From contig JAAEAF010003322.1 in the NCBI GenBank assembly GCA_011037195.1, forward strand, positions 1 through 64,000: a stretch of 64,000 nucleotides of DNA, given 5' to 3'. The notes beneath the pieces are model-generated. The model saw only the letters and a program-made list of their open reading frames with translations. It was not told the DNA's origin and made no database searches. Below, piece after piece: positions 22,360-32,677 of this stretch (position 1 is the first letter of the stretch; each line of letters starts with the position of its first letter). The DNA is from Triatoma infestans. Lineage: Eukaryota > Arthropoda > Insecta > Hemiptera > Reduviidae. Both the position numbers and the translations under genes were made by a program.

Positions 22360-23300
22360 TAAATATAAATACGAAAAATTGCAGAAGCACAAACGTGAAA
22401 TTCCGTTTAGCTATAACTAATCGGCATCTGACTGAAACTTTTGACTGAAATCCATCAAACAGGAATGTGTCTTAAATTTTCCTTTTTTTTTTTTTGTTTC
22501 GTATACGAACTCCACACATAAATGCCTATCACTTTTATTTCAAGTATTTCTGATTGTCAAAAACAGAATTGTCTTTTTGTTATTGTTATATCTTTTCTTT
22601 TTCTTTAGTGTCCATATATTTATAAAGATAGTAATAATAAAATAATACTTGAACAGTTTTCCAGCAAATTTGAATTTTGAGAGATTCTATGGGAGCAGCC
22701 ACGTTAAAACATTGCTCTATCACTTCAGTACAATGTACGGTTCTATCATTTATATATATTCAGAGATACAATAACAGCAATGCTTTAATTCCAACTATGA
22801 AGAAAATTGGTTTACTAGAAGTGTGACTGTACAGAATAAGTTTTTGAGGTTTTTGTAATTATCTCAAAAATGGATGTAATGATTTCTCAAGGGAAGGGAT
22901 TAGCTCAACGGTAGCGCACTGGAATAGTATTGCGGAGGTCCCAGGTTCGAATCCAGCATGCTGCCCTTAGATTTTCTCTTCCTAGGAGCCTCTACAGTTC
23001 AATGTCCGGTGATGGGCAGTATAGTCTGTATCTACAGAACACTGCAGTGGAGCCGGCATTGCACTGAGAAGGTTCCGGGGCAGAGGGCACAATAGATCTT
23101 TCAGGTCACAGTGCATATCTCCTTAAAAATAAAAAAGAAAAAACATTTCTTACTCGAAAACTTGGAATACTACCTGCATCGATAAAAACCTCTCATTTTG
23201 AGTTTACTGTCACCAGTTTCTTAGACTTATCACTTTTATCTTAAAGTTCCTTATATAAATCACTTATATGTTCAAGGGATTATGAGGAATCATTACTTTT
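22360..23300 (+). repeat. Repeat A copy, split by a SINE
   Basis: ATTCCGTTTAGCTATAACTA and CTGACTGAAATCCATCAAAC precede, and CTCGAAAACTTGGAATACTA follows, the SINE at 22891-23144. The break falls in the module core between ATGATTTCTCAA and the next AAACTTGG. Confidence 0.65.
22891..23144 (+). mobile_element. tRNA-headed SINE, family S1, tail type 1 (best full-length copy)
   Basis: Head GGGAAGGGATTAGCTCAACG; A box TAGCTCAACGG (22901-22911), B box GGTTCGAATCC (22944-22954). Body CTTAGATTTTCTCTTCCTAG, CCTCTACAG..., tail GGGCACAATAGATCTTTCAG with GTCACAGTG, then A-rich DNA to about 23144. It is tRNA-derived but too diverged downstream to be a tRNA gene. Confidence 0.88.
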
Positions 23301-23365
23301 TTTCGGCATTCTTTTAAGGATTAGTATAAGCTTTTACTTTGTTGTAGGCTAATATGTTAAACTTT

Positions 23366-23992
23366 AAATTGTATTTTGTTGAAATAGCTTCAATGAAACA
23401 CCAATTTTTTTTAGCCTTCTTATTTATTAATGTTTTATTTTTATCAGAGATAGTTGAGTTTTAAATACAAGTCAGTGTGAATACTAACTCTGCTCTGTGC
23501 AAGTCTGTGTTGTCACACTAATAACGCATCCTGAAGATGGGTGAACGCCCGAAACCGGTCGATGACCACAAAACGAAGCAGGCTACCACGGAAAATGTCT
23601 CTGATGCTTTCCAGCTCTACGGAACCAGCCACCACAACAACATTTTATTTTTATTTTTACAATAAAATTTCGCTGTCTGACTACGCCATTTTCAAGAGTA
23701 GAGTTGATTTTGTATCATATATAAAATACTGCAATTTGAAAATAACAATAACTAATGTGATATTGTTTAGTAAATATCACATAATTTTTATTAAAATATC
23801 ACATTAATTATTGATATTTTCAAATTGCAGTACTTTATATATTAGACAATATCAACTCTACTCTTGAAAATGGTGTAGTCAGACGCCGAAACGTTGAGTT
23901 TTTTATAGTAAAAATAAAAATAAAACATTAATAAATAAGAAAACAAAAATAATTGGTGTTTCATTCAAGCTATTCAACTAAATACAATTTAA
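23366..23992. mobile_element. Fold-back element interrupted by another fold-back fragment
   Basis: Outer arms TTAAATTGTATTTTGTTGAA (23366) and its near-complement at 23970-23992; inner arms around 23641-23780 and 23800-23940 pair at AAGAGTAGAGTTGAT/ATCAACTCTACTCTT. The left arm is interrupted by 23447-23640. The right arm contains ATGGTGTAGTCAGACGCCGA with AACGTTG, a hairpin plus GAAAC. Confidence 0.75.
23447..23640 (+). mobile_element. Inserted right half of fold-back family F27
   Basis: Matches the centre and right arm of the element at 27535-27802: GCTCTGTGCAAGTCTGTGTT, CATCCTGAAGATGGGTGAAC, then CGCCCGAAACCGGTCGATGA and GGAACCAGCCACCAC. TTTTATTTTTA occurs on both sides (about 23432 and 23643), consistent with a target duplication in the host fold-back arm. 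Confidence 0.65.
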
Positions 23993-24000
23993 AGGAATAT

Positions 24001-24228
24001 TGCATTGCGACCTAAAAGATCTATTATGCTCCCCCCCCTCTCCGGGCACCTTCTTAATGCCAGTCGCCGAGCAATATTCTCTAGCTACAGACAACACTGC
24101 CCGTCATGGGCACAGTGGCTTGTAGAGGCTCGTAGGAAGTGAAATTCTAAGGGCAGCACTCGTGGACTTGAAGCCGGGGACCTGCGCGTGAAAGTTCAGC
24201 GTGCTACCACTGAAGCTTATCCCTACCC
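24001..24228 (-). mobile_element. tRNA-headed SINE, family S1, tail type 1
   Basis: Minus strand: GGGTAGGGATAAGCTTCAG head, B-box region CCGGCTTCAAGTCC, tail AGCATAATAGATCTTTTAGG TCGCAATG. It abuts the fold-back element. Confidence 0.8.
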
Positions 24229-24780
24229 AAATCATGACTGTTAGTTTTCAAATTTTATTGGATTTACTCTGCTGTCTTCTGGACTACAATATAATCATTT
24301 CATGTAACCGATATGTATCCCCAATGTATTTATATCAGGGCATGAGTATAAATTAAAAAGATGCAAGAAAACTTGTCTGCGTCAAGAGAAATTCAATAGA
24401 GTGCTTCACACGAAATTTTTTTTTTTTTTTTTTAAAGCTATGTATCAATTTAGTCATTATTACTTCTTGGACATTCCATGAATTGTTTAAAATTCACACG
24501 TGTAAGATGTTAATGTTAATGTGATAACTAACGCGGCCAAGACTATGGTAATTGCCTTAATTATGTAGGAAAATGGATATATTTACCACAATATATCTAT
24601 ATATATAAAGCATTTCTAATGAAACATGTACGTCATATACCTACATTAGTTTGTTAATAGTCAACTCATTTCTATAATTATATAATTTATTGTAGTAAAC
24701 AAAATAAATACACAAAATAATTAACTTAATAAAGTATTTTATATCTATTTTTATATTTATCTATCTATTTTTATAATACA
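24229..24780. other. AT-rich DNA, nothing recognised
   Basis: Poly-T run at 24418-24434 and TA-rich repeats near 24590. No gene. Confidence 0.35.
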
Positions 24781-25778
24781 CTAGATAAACCCGGCCACGC
24801 TTAGCTGTGGCTCAGTCTGATTTTAATTATTAGTGAAGTAAATTGAAGTATGATAGTTAACATAGATTCAGCAAGAAAACATATCATACAATTCAATACC
24901 CTACTTTGCGTTGCTGTGCACTGAAAGAAAAGAAAGAAAAAATGTTTTTAACTGAAAGTCTTTTTTTATTGTAAAGCTAGTCTAGGGACTACATTTTTTT
25001 GTGTCCGTTTTCGGCATAAACATAAAGATGGAAGATCAGATGGTTTATCGACTCTGGAGCATGCGACATTAGGGAGAAGCCTATGAGAGAAGCATTCGTT
25101 TTCTAAATTCAAACCGCACACTTGCAAAGATTGTCCTCCGCGCTTTATTGATAGTCATAGCGAACGCAAGGCGTATTGAAAATTGAAGTCATTTGAACTC
25201 GAACGCCATATCTGTCGCAATGAGTGGTATTCGTGGAAGTTGAACTCTTATATTCGTTGTTAAATGAATTTTTTTTTTAGTGTGCTCCAAAGAGTTGAAT
25301 ATTTCAAGCACACATGCAATTCATCAGCTGGTATTGAGCGAGGTATCACTGGAAGTGTTTGCCTGAAGTCACCGGATAGTAACACCAATGCTCTACCAAA
25401 TGGAGCCTGATTATATCGCAAGTCTTTCAGTGATTGGTCTAATGCTTCTAATGACTTCTTGTGAGCCACTCATTCCATACTATGATTTTGCACGCCCGAA
25501 GAATCGTTTCCGGGGGAAGTTCGGAATAGTGGTAATTATAAGTGGTTGAGAAAGAGGTTCAGAGAGCGCGCCACCATTGCAACACGTTTGCGTCTGTCTA
25601 TTTCTGCCAAACTCGCGAAACCCTTGGCATTTCCCGTTTCCGTGGGAACTTCGAAGTAAAAAGTATTAAACACTCTTATATAGGAAATGCAACGTTGTGT
25701 AAAAATTTCAAGTTCATAGACTACTTTTTGAGTTTTGCAGCCACAAACATACGGATGCTGAATTTTTATGTATATAGA
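24781..25778 (-). mobile_element. Helitron with both termini, internally deleted (998 bp)
   Basis: Minus strand starts TCTATATACATAAAAAT at 25778 and ends ...GGGTTTATCTAG at 24781. Nine bases before that end is a hairpin GCCAC-AGCTAAGC-GTGGC (24811-24794). The base before the start is A and the base after CTAG is T, i.e. insertion between A and T as Helitrons do. The 5' TCTATATA...AAAA type is frequent in arthropod Helitrons. It contains remnants of the helicase but no Rep domain, so it is non-autonomous. Confidence 0.88.
24990..25490 (-). pseudogene. Helitron PIF1-type helicase remnant
   Basis: At 25469-25260 the frame reads AHKKSLEALDQSLKDL, then FGRALVLLSGDFRQTLPVIP, the segment around Walker B/motif II-III of PIF1-like helicases (GDFRQ). 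After a deletion, 25230-25000 holds the C-terminus in broken frames: RLAFAMTINKA, GLNLENECFSH and FVYAENG with later KNVV, all recognised from Helitron helicase ends. Stops and frameshifts rule out function. Confidence 0.85.
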
Positions 25779-27060
25779 TTATAATTCCTGTCAACTTTCA
25801 GTTTTTACTGGATTCGGCACTTTTACATTACTAATTTTTTCGGTAAGAGCCAATTTCCATCCAACTGATCGTCCTTCCTATCAGCCAATTATTAATTTGT
25901 AATTTTATAATTAAATTTTTAAATTTTAACTAAAATCCGAGGATAAATAATAAGCTTGGGAAACAAAAACGTTATTTGAATTTATTATCCAGCCTAAAAG
26001 ATATGTTCATTATAAAGTAAAGTAAATTATGTAGTAATTAACAGCCCATTACTTTGTTAATAACTTCCTTCAATATTAAACAATAATCTGCTATATTCTC
26101 AGATTTGTTTCTTATTAATTGTGGTAAATTTTGTATTATTATTATTATAACTTTTGTACGTTAAGTTTCCCTATATTTAGTTAATTCAAATTAATTATAG
26201 TTTTGGTAAAACAGAATTTTAATTAAAGAATTTTCGAAGGTTTTTTTTTTTTTTTATACTTCAATTATCTAATTGTTTGTAACCTAATTAAATTTAATTT
26301 ATTTATACTTTAATGGATGGGCTGTTTTTGTAAAAAAAACAAAAAAAAACGGTTACAAGTGTGCAAAACCCGATTTGTGTTCCTATCCAGGCAATAATAA
26401 TCTTTGTACATTCTGACACTTTTTGATTTTTATTTAAACAAATTAAAATGAAGTTGATACAAACTCTGATGTATTTCTGATTTTGTAAACATGTGTCATG
26501 ATTATGAGTCAATCATTTTCACTGATGATGCAGGATATGGTGAAAGAAGAAGATTGATATATTTCGGTTCTAGTTTCGGAAAGAAACAAAAAAAATCTTG
26601 AAGTTAAAACCATGGGGGTTTCGCCGTAGGCATGGGGAGGAGTTTTTCTGTTTCAGGCGTGGGGTGAGCTGTATATCTCCACAGGGTGGTGTCAGTTGCG
26701 GATTCGGTTTGCTGTAATGTGGCTTTTTCAATTTACATATATGGGAGATCTATATTGAAACGTAGGAGCTTGAGGTATAATGCGCATATTATAAACATTG
26801 ATTACAAAACGGTAATAAATGTTTACTATGATAAAGATTACATACTGAAATATAAAACAATAGTTCAAATTTAGTAATTAGGCTATGTTTGTTTACTGCC
26901 TTATTTTATCAGTTCCTATTAAGTTTTTTCTTCTATTTTGTTTTTGTTACTTATTTATTTACAATATCCAAGGATAAATATAATACTATATGTGTAAATA
27001 TTACAGGTAATATAACAATACCTTTTCGCATGTTCACATTCACATGCTACCTTAATACAT
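25779..27060. other. AT-rich DNA with one GC-richer patch, no gene recognised
   Basis: A short patch at 26600-26700 (CATGGGGAGGAGTTTTTCTG) is GC-richer but not identified. Confidence 0.35.
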
Positions 27061-27534
27061 TTTAAACGCGAGCAACACCAATGGGTACCCTTCAAAAAAA
27101 AGTAATTTTTTTTTTGAAAATTATTTCAAATAAAAGGGATATGGGTTAATTAGCGTGCGAAATTTAGAAATCGTTGAAACAAATACCTGAAAAAACAAAC
27201 TGTAATCGTACATCCGGTTGGTGAATTTTGATAGTAAACCGTCAGATTTGATGTTCTTACCTACAGGAATATCAAATAATGAACTTTCTCCAATTTTTGA
27301 GATTTTAATTAACATCCAATTACACAGACCAAGATATACACACTCAAGATAACACACACACATCTACACTCAATATCCTCACAATCACAGAACGCACTCA
27401 CTAATATAGATCATTTACTGAAATATTTTTTTTTCGTGCTCACAAGATTTCAGAACATGTTTTTCCTGTGAAAATATGACACGATTGCAATGCTTTGGTC
27501 TTACTCCAGTAAAAGAATGTAAAAGAAAAGCGGT
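27061..27534 (-). repeat. Repeat A fragment, minus orientation
   Basis: CATCCGGTTGGTGAATTTTG near 27210, CAGGAATATCAAATAATGAA, and ATATGACACGATTGCAATGC near 27476 match the left third of repeat A in reverse. Confidence 0.6.
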
Positions 27535-27802
27535 TGTGGTGGTTGGTTCCGCAGAGCTGGAAAGCGTCAGAGACATTTTCCGTCATAGCCTGCTTCATTT
27601 TGTGGTCATCGACCGGTTCCGGGGCTTTCGCCCATCATCAGGATGTTTTTTGTTGACGCAAAAGTCCATGTATCAAGTGTATTTGCTCTGTGCAAGTCTG
27701 TGTTATAACACTGTTCAACCAAAACATCCTGATATGGGAGAACGCCCAAAACCGTCGAATGACCACAAAATGAGCAGGCTATCACGGAAAATGTCTCTAA
27801 TG
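27535..27802. mobile_element. Fold-back family F27 (both arms)
   Basis: Left arm 27535-27645 and right arm 27725-27802 are inverted copies around a ~79-bp centre. The right arm lacks its outer ~30 bp compared with the copy at 23523-23640. The left arm's complement reads CTGATGA, GGGC-GAAA-GCCC hairpin, then CGGAACCGG. A left-arm fragment also occurs at 50760-50813. Confidence 0.75.
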
Positions 27803-27847
27803 TATAGCTTCTGCTTGTTTATTTGTAGACGGATCAAAGCCAATAAT

Positions 27848-28067
27848 TTTTTTTTTTTTTTTTTCTTTCAAGGCGCGTCAACTTCTAGTCCCCTTTGCGC
27901 CGGCCTCCGGACAGTGTTCTCTCGTTACAGACAAACTGTCCATCACCGGAAAGTGAGCTGTAGAGGCTCCTAGGAAGAAAAAATCTAAGGGTAGCATAGC
28001 TGGACTCGAACCCGGGTCCTCCGTGTTACTAGTCCAGCACGATAACCACTTAGCTATTCCCTTCCCT
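27848..28067 (-). mobile_element. tRNA-headed SINE, family S1, tail type 2, with 12-bp target duplication
   Basis: Flanked by AAAGCCAATAAT at 27836-27847 and 28068-28079, a perfect 12-bp duplication that fixes both ends. Minus strand: GGGAAGGGAATAGCTAAGTG head, B box GGGTTCGAGTCC, tail GGCGCAAAGGGGACTAGAAG then TTGACGCGCCTTGAAAG. Confidence 0.92.
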
Positions 28068-28169
28068 AAAGCCAATAATACAGATGTCGTTATGTATGTT
28101 ATTATAAAATAGAAACTTTAAACTTTATATTATATAAAGTCTAAAAATTTGGTCACAACTATGTTCATA

Positions 28170-28330
28170 GGCCCGGAGTTTCCTCAGTGCATTGCCGGCC
28201 TTCGGGCAGTGTTCTCTAGCTACATAAAACATTGCACAATCAGCAGTAGAGGCTGCTAGGAAGAGAAAATCTAAGCGCAGCAGCTGCATTTGAACCCGGG
28301 ATCTCCGCATTGGAGCCCTATCCCTTCCCT
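28170..28330 (-). mobile_element. tRNA-headed SINE, family S1, truncated
   Basis: Minus strand: AGGGAAGGGATAGGGCTCCA, B-box GGGTTCAAATGC, body TTAGATTTTCTCTTCCTAGC and GAAACTCCGGGCC. The A-box region and tail are reduced. Confidence 0.8.
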
Positions 28331-28400
28331 TAGACCGACATATTATTACTGTTTTTCTTTCAACATCGTTTTCCATTTCCTTCAATATTCCGTATTCAGA

Positions 28401-29475
28401 AGAGTATGTCCACACTGATGCAACTTTTCTTTCCGCAGAGGCATGCGTCATAGCGCACGGTGTGATGAACGAGAAGCATGCATTATTGCATACCTCATGG
28501 AAGTTGAATGGGCCTTTATTTTAATGACGCAACCACAGCGCACGTGAATCCAACTACTTGGTTTTCGTTCAACATTCTATGCGTCTTGTTGAACTCGCTA
28601 CGTGTTGCGTGATATTTTTATAGGTTACATATTATATAATTAATTTTAAATATTATTTAATCATTATTTTAATAATTACTTTATTAGTAATTGGTATTAT
28701 TCAACTATTATTATTAATTAATAATATCTCCGACAGCAGATTTCCGATTATGCTTGTAATCAAGAAACACTTGATTTTATAGAAGATTATCGTCTCACAC
28801 AGTTTTGTTAGATGTAAATTCAAAATTATATGCCAACAAAAAGTGCGAGAAGTGATGCTGGTTCCGTGGTACTTGTTGTAGAGTTCTCATCCCATTATCA
28901 TTGGAAGTAACTTCTCTCCATTTGCCTTAAATAATTTCACCAGTGCTTTCATCCTCGTGATCAAAACTTCCAGGAGGTGAATACTGTCTTGCTGCATCCA
29001 GCTGCGCCCGGAGAAAATTATGAAGCATAAGACAAGTTAACACTATATCAACCACAGTCCCAATAACTATAATTTCTATAGGCTTATTTCTAAAATTCTG
29101 AACGCTAGCGTCATCAACCCAAAAGCGTTTTCAACGATTCTCCTTGCTCTCGATAACCTGCAAAATTAAATACACTTTCCGGCGAGCTCTTATTAAGGTC
29201 AATTGCAAATGGTTTTTAAGATGAGGGCTCGCTGCTTTTTTTCTTTTTCGTGCACTTTTCAAAAACAGGCAACTACACAAATAGCTAATGCCGCCTTCTG
29301 AATCCATCGATAAAATGCACACCGAACGGATGAAGTGTGGACAACAAATTGAATGCCTCAAGAGGCATGCTCGAAAGACATGCGCAACGCATGTTGAAAT
29401 GGAAAGAGGAAGCGCATCCATTTCGGAATTGAAAGGGAAGAGGAAGAGGAAAGCGCACAAGTGTGGACATACCCT
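28401..29475 (-). mobile_element. PIF/Harbinger element, internally deleted
   Basis: Inverted ends AGAGTATGTCCACACT (28401) and AGTGTGGACATACCCT (complement at 29475), with subterminal similarity beyond. About 1.07 kb contains only the transposase C-terminus, so the N-terminal part and the Myb/SANT gene of a full element are missing. The 3-bp target duplication is not clear (AGA/AAA). Confidence 0.75.
28800..29165 (-). pseudogene. Harbinger transposase nuclease, C-terminal remnant
   Basis: The minus strand reads LSRARRIVENAFGLMTLAFR (29155-29095), then in a shifted frame NKPIEIIVIGTVVDIVLTCL and MLHNFLRA, then YSPPGSFDHEDE. The RRxVENAFG and LHNFL blocks are hallmarks of the PIF/Harbinger (DDE) nuclease, and ENAFG carries its last acidic residue. 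A TTTTGCAG acceptor-like site directly precedes the block. At least two frame disruptions make it inactive. Confidence 0.82.
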
Positions 29476-29522
29476 AAAAGGATTTCTTATATCCGGAGAA
29501 CTATTTGATACGAGAACAAAAA

Positions 29523-29625
29523 CCAGCCTGGTGATCTGATATTTTCAGGATTTCTATCAATCTACTTCCTTCAGTAACAGGATATTCTCTAATTCTGGCC
29601 TTCATGAAACTAGGTTCCTCCACCT
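29523..29625 (-). repeat. Duplicated coding-like segment, copy 1
   Basis: Similar to 30752-30845 (GATCTGAT, TTTCAGGAT, CTTCCATGAAACTA). On the minus strand copy 1 reads SFMKARIREYPVTEGSRLIE with ILKISDHQAG, an open, protein-like stretch that I do not recognise. Confidence 0.5.
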
Positions 29626-30751
29626 TGCCGGCTAATCTCACGATTTAATGTTACCATTTTATGGAAATACTTTTCGGCTTTGTCATCCTTACAATGCATA
29701 ACCTCTTTACACTGATTTCTGAGAAGCTTTTTTTTTCATTCCGTTATTTTGTTTATGAATTTTCCTTGACTTTCCGAAGAAAAAAAAAACTCTTGGATTC
29801 CCCCTTTTGCATTTTTGTAACAAATGAGATTCTTGTCATTTCTTCACTTCCATTTATGATCAAAAATCTCTTGAACAGGTTTATTATCAAAACAGGATTA
29901 ATGGAATTCCCCTTTAGTATCTGATATACGGGCATAATACCCTAGCAAGTTGGATTACGACCAGAGATATACTCTATGGTCATCGAGTTATGGTGAAATT
30001 ACATCTTTCACAATGCTCACTTTGTACAAACTCAAAGACGTTAAAAAGTTCTCCGAACAGATAAAAAGTAGAAATCTAGCACTTATCATTCACAATGATT
30101 ACATAAAGTCTTATAAAAGAAGATCCAAGGTCTTTTTAGAATATTGTAAAAAACATTGACTCAATTAACATATATAATCAGGAATCAGAAGTTGTTTTTA
30201 CACTCTATTGATATGAAATAGAGTCATATGCAAAAATATAATGATATAAACTTCAGTTGTGTAATACATTATTCAATCAAAACATAATATCCAATGGGTA
30301 AATGGAGTTAATAATTTTGTTTGTTTGTGTGTTTCAGTAAACAGATTAAGTGGTAAAAAATTATGACGACGTTAAAAAAAACAATTGCTTTTTTCTAAAA
30401 CATTCAGTCAGATAATCCTTTGGGGAGGGGAGGGGGGATATGATTCTAAATTATTCCCTAACACAGCTTTTTTTCTGATTTTGGACGAATTAATTATTTG
30501 CGAACCTTTTAGTTAAAAAAACGGGAAGAATATCTCATGAAGAGAGAGACTCTTGGCTTCCTTCATAATAGATCTCCATTATCTTTGTCACTAGCCTAGG
30601 ATTTACTGTCACAGAGTAAGCAACCAATGCCTTCTTAGGGGGGTATTCTCTTTTCTTCCATTCTTACTGTGCTGGAATTCATCAATGATTAATTATTCTG
30701 CTCAATATTTGTATTTCTTATATCTTGAAATTTGATAGGAGTTCATAAATG
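29626..30751. other. Unassigned DNA, possibly a decayed gene or element
   Basis: The minus strand at 29935-29753 has a 60-codon frame with KRFLIINGSEEMTRISFVTK, which could belong with the duplicated segment at 29523. No family recognised. A G-rich run occurs at 30421-30438. Confidence 0.3.
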
Positions 30752-30845
30752 AGCCTGGCGATCTGATCCTTTCAGGATCTCTACAAATATACTTCCCACA
30801 GTAAAAGGACATTCCCTAATCCCCGGCTTCCATGAAACTACGAGA
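30752..30845 (-). repeat. Duplicated coding-like segment, copy 2
   Basis: A diverged direct copy of 29523-29625; several frame disruptions relative to it. Confidence 0.5.
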
Positions 30846-31919
30846 CAATTTTAGGTCTAGACTCTTATGCAAGTTATTTTAGTCCGCACCTGACCTTGTT
30901 TTTAGCAATCCTTTTTAGACCCATCAGAAATATTTTTCATAATAACCTTCCCATTTTGTTCACACACGCACACATTAACACATTCCCATATGGCACAATC
31001 GCTAAAAAAACAAAACAAAAAACGACGTATTTTCGATGGTGGAAACTCAGAAAAATGCCATTTTATAAAATTTGTCCCAATCACAAATAGTTTATCATAC
31101 AGCTAACGGTAAAAGAAAGTGAAACCACTTTTATTTTGGTCTTATAACAATTAAATAACGCAATAATTACAAGATTTTATTCCAAAACTTGTAAATAGAA
31201 AATATCTATATAAATAGATTTAGATAAAAATATATTTATTGCCAGAATATAAAATTAAAACGAAATTTACTATTATTACCTCATACCTGTCATACCTAAG
31301 AAAATTACGAAATAATAATCTAATATATAAATTTATATTCATAAATATACACGTTATATAAATAAAATGTATTCTTGCTTAATCATAAAAACTATTAATA
31401 TAATATCAAGCATAAATTTATTACTAATAATAATTTTTATATTTTATATTTAATGATTGTAATAATATCAGATAAAATATTTTATGAATGGGTATTTACA
31501 TGCAATAGGTGGATAAAATTTAAAACATTTCATATTAAATTGTTCTATAAGTTACTCGTAATAAAAATGCAAGGTCATGAGGGCAATGTTTTCTACTATA
31601 GTCATTTGGGCGCGCACTAAGGTGTCCAGTTATTTTAATTGTTCTCGTGTTTTCCATTGTTTTAGTAATTATTTTTTTTTAATTTGCACTCAGATGTTCA
31701 ACTGTTAATGATTATTAAATAGTTTTTAGATTTGGGAGTGTCGAATAAAAAATGGTTGAAGGACAAGATATACTGTACGTGCGTAATTATTATTCTTTCA
31801 TATAACAATATTCAAAAGTATATTTTCATTGGAATAACATGTTTATTACGAAAATAATGTAATAAAACTGTAAATTCTGCATATCAGTATGTATCTAAAA
31901 CAGCTTAATTAAAAAAAAC
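30846..31919. other. AT-rich DNA, nothing recognised
   Basis: Strongly AT-rich at 31140-31560. No gene. Confidence 0.35.
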
Positions 31920-32630
31920 AAAAAAAAATCTGCATATTCCGTTTGTTTATCAAATCATCAGAGGATCTAAAAAAGGTTTTTAGTTAAAAATTTTTAACCG
32001 GAAGTCTGCCATTTTGGAATTGTTCGTTTCATCTAATTTACTCGAAAACTGTTCCAATTTTTACAAACTAGGTGTATACTTTGATTTGCACTTAGAAGTT
32101 GCAATCAAATAAATATTAAAAACTACTATTATCAGTGCTGCATTGAAAAATGCAACAACAAGAGAAATCCATTTGAAGGTTTCTTCTATCTGATTTGGCC
32201 TTCCTATGCACATCCTGGCAAGCAAAATATATTTTAAAATAAAACTAACAGGTTTATATTTAATTACAGTTAAAGTAAATTGTTTGAGCTGTATTCGAGG
32301 GGAAAAAAAACAACACATTGTAGAATAAAATACTTATATGTATGACTGAAAGCCCGATTTCAATAAATTCACAAATCCTCCCCCCCCCCAAATATTAAGT
32401 AAAGTTGGTTTCGGATTGGTCTATTTTGACTGAAAACTTTCTGTCGAATTCCATTGTGTTATCGAAACGGAATATTAATTTTATTCTTTATTTTGATTTT
32501 TTCATGTTTGAGAGATTTTCTTCCAGCATTCACAAATATAGACTTTTCACTAAAAATCTGTTTTCTGTTCTCGGAAACCTGTAAAACATTTATTTCCGGA
32601 GAAAAGTTAATTTCGAAAAATTTAATTGAG
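31920..32630. repeat. Repeat A fragments in both orientations
   Basis: 31940-32110 is plus (AACCGGAAGTCTGCC at 31998, CTCGAAAACTGTTCC); 32385-32630 is minus (TCGAAACGGAATATTAATTT, TTATTTCCGGAGAAAAGTTA). Confidence 0.55.
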
Positions 32631-32677
32631 CAACTAGTGGTAGCGTATCCCATAGGGGGAAAACAGTGGATGATATA

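Noticed and set aside
22891..22970. A tRNA gene, given good A and B boxes
   Set aside because: The acceptor stem does not close, and the sequence continues into the SINE body shared with seven other copies.
23531..23570. An active hammerhead ribozyme
   Set aside because: The core and stem II are present, but after the GGTC/GACC stem there is no UH cleavage site; kept only as a hammerhead-like motif.
29131..29539. Frames of 61-109 codons on both strands near 29131-29539
   Set aside because: They run across the Harbinger terminal region with no domain similarity.
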